NCBI RefSeq assembly: GCF_001659605.2
Contig: NC_035161.2
Location: forward strand, 41,311,956-41,375,955
Source: Manihot esculenta
Lineage: Eukaryota; Streptophyta; Magnoliopsida; Malpighiales; Euphorbiaceae
DNA length: 64,000 nt
Direction: 5' to 3'
The notes below the pieces were generated by a model. That model was given only the letters and a program-made list of their open reading frames with translations, did not search any database and was not told where the DNA came from. Below are positions 62,501 to 64,000 of the stretch, piece after piece. How positions within the stretch are numbered: the first letter of the stretch is position 1; the number at the start of each line of letters is the position of its first letter. Made by a program: the position numbers and the translations under genes.

Positions 62501-64000
62501 AACATTGGTACTATAAAAAATAGAATTGGTTATTATGAATGTCAGTGTTTTGTTATTACTTTAATCTTAATGATAGGAAGCTTGAAGTCCGCAACAATTA
62601 ACCTAATATAGGCTAGACATTTAATGGCTCTGCCACTAAACAGGAATTTGACAATGTGGCAGAGGTGGCTTTTGATACAAGCTGTATACCTTGGAAAATG
62701 TTTCTGTGAATGCAAGGTTAGGCTATATTTTATTTACCAATGCAAGTGCTATGCTGGTACTGCTACTTACTTATTTGTACTATTTGGTTCTGGGCTTCTG
62801 GCTATAGAAACATGATACTATCAGGTGCATTCTGGGATGAATATGTGTTTTAGGTTTTAAAGCTTAATTGGCTTCTTTACCATTGCCTTTTTGTGTGCTA
62901 GGGATTATCACAACCACATAAGCGGCTGCAATGTTTGGCCGACCATGTGCCTCACGGATACAGGAGGAAATCCCTTTTTGAAGTTCTTATCAGGAATAAT
63001 GTTCCATTACCAAGAGCAACATGGTTTATCAAAGTAACTTACCTCAATCAGGTAGAGTTGCTTAAATATTATCATCTATGTTCGGATGCCCTTAGTTGAC
63101 TGCTTTTAGTAGCACATTATGGGCGTCTTTTGCAGGTCCGCCCTAGTTCTGCCGGTATCTCACCTGGCACCCCTGATAAAACTCAGTTGTCACGGACAGA
63201 GCTTTGGACAAAAGATGTCATTGAGTACTTGCAGATGCTATTGGATGAATTCTTCTCGAGAAGTAATTCCCAGTCTGCTTCACACAGTAGAGATAGATCT
63301 CCTCAAATGTTATATGCTGGGTCAGTACAGCACAGGAGTGATCCAGAACCAGTATTTATTGATGGTGAGGAGCCTTCCCTATATTTTAGGTGGTGGTATG
63401 TAGTACGGCTCTTGCATTGGCACCACGCTGAAGGGCTTCTTCTTCCTTCTGTAATTATTGACTGGGTTCTTAGTCAACTGCAGGTACTGTTCTAATTGTG
63501 CCAATTTCTTTGTTCCGAGTTCATTTAAGATAAGAAGGGTTTTTTCCCCTTTGCTGTGCAGATTGTTTGCATTATTTAATTGTTCTTTTTACTTGTGCTT
63601 TTCCAGAAAAAGGATGTACTCGAGATTTTGCAGTTGCTGTTATCAATCATCTATGGTGTTCTAGATACCATTGTTTTATCTCAAACTTATGTACGTGCTC
63701 TTGTAGGAATAGCAATTCGTTACATTCGTGAACCTTCTCCAGGTGGATCAGATTTGGTAGATAATTCTCGAAGGGCTTATACAATGTCTGCTTTAATTGA
63801 GTTGCTTCGGTATTTGATTTTGGCTGTACCAGATACATTTGTTGCTTTGGATTGCTTCCCTTTTCCGCCAAGCGTATTGTCTTATGGAGTAAATGATGGG
63901 GCTTTTGTGTCAAAGGTGTCTGAGGAGGCAAGAAAGACCAAAGATCATTCAGCCGGAGTTGTTGGCATGTTCAGAAATAAAGGTCTTGATGCTCAATATC
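59534..64000 (+). CDS. MED12: Mediator complex subunit 12 (MED12/CRYPTIC PRECOCIOUS), 5' part, runs off the window
   Basis: Exons so far: join(59534..59649, 60242..60301, 60507..60612, 60819..60887, 61023..61076, 61271..61378, 62902..63051, 63136..63483, 63607..>64000). This gives 468 codons with all phases consistent. The start MQRYHAPSCTGAVNN is followed by RPPSLSAYKLKCDKEPLNSR, LGPPDFHPQ, then the Med12 region (YPEQRPCSEDFKKKWIEGLS, CLADHVPHGYRRKSLFEVL) at about 155-225, and WTKDVIEYLQMLLDEFF. MED12 sits in the kinase module of Mediator with CDK8, cyclin C and MED13, and links transcription factors to RNA polymerase II in the nucleus. In plants it regulates flowering and development. Plant MED12 is about 2,200 aa, so roughly a fifth is present. 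The break at 64000 is the window edge, not a truncation. Confidence 0.94.
61623..61999 (+). repeat. Dispersed repeat copy in MED12 intron 6
   Basis: Ends in gaaattgagcattaatcc, the reverse complement of the start of the copy at 21491-21763. Inside are three related units of about 65 bases (61726-61791, 61792-61856 and a partial third from 61857) built on caagaagctcaatttcatga. No ORF. Ends are approximate and no target duplication was found. Confidence 0.7.

Noticed and set aside
1..64000. CRISPR arrays, prokaryotic operons, tRNA or rRNA genes
   Set aside because: No regularly spaced direct repeats, bacterial-style gene clusters or RNA-gene signatures were found by eye; the DNA is a plant nuclear segment. 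A dedicated tRNA scan was not possible.

Overview
The window is nuclear DNA from a flowering plant. It is AT-rich, its genes carry many short introns with plant-type GT-AG borders, and every recognisable product belongs to a plant family: land-plant GPAT, SPPL protease, USP-kinase-U-box proteins, the meiotic factor PRD3/PAIR1, a TRM/DUF4378 protein and plant MED12. A eudicot is likely, possibly a woody rosid, but the species cannot be fixed from the sequence alone. Exon joins were worked out by hand from splice signals, reading-frame phase and family conservation. All seven multi-exon models below keep phase throughout, and six run from ATG to stop.

Layout. 0.7-3.8 kb (-): a cutin-type glycerol-3-phosphate acyltransferase, 3 exons, 500 aa. 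3.8-7.7 kb: AT-rich intergenic DNA. 7.7-8.6 kb (+): a possible small four-exon gene of 107 codons that I cannot assign. 9.3-15.5 kb (-): a signal-peptide-peptidase-like intramembrane protease, 14 exons, 534 aa. 17.3-22.6 kb and 25.2-30.6 kb (-): two tandem paralogues with USP, coiled-coil, kinase and U-box regions, nine exons each. The first has lost both catalytic aspartates, the second has kept them. Between them lies a broken fragment of a sugar-phosphate/nucleotide-sugar transporter gene. 33.7-40.6 kb (+): the PRD3/PAIR1 meiotic double-strand-break gene, 11 exons, with two MITE-like insertions in intron 2. 41.7-46.5 kb: repeats, including a second copy of one of those elements and a decayed gag-only LTR retrotransposon lying on the minus strand. 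52.3-55.9 kb (+): a TRM32-like protein with DUF4378, 949 aa. 59.5-64 kb (+): the 5' part of MED12, which continues past the window.

The genes do not form an operon-like or pathway cluster; this is an ordinary plant gene neighbourhood. The points most worth following are the pseudokinase member of the tandem U-box pair, the unassigned 107-codon gene, two candidate GC-AG introns, and the repeat families shared between introns and intergenic DNA.
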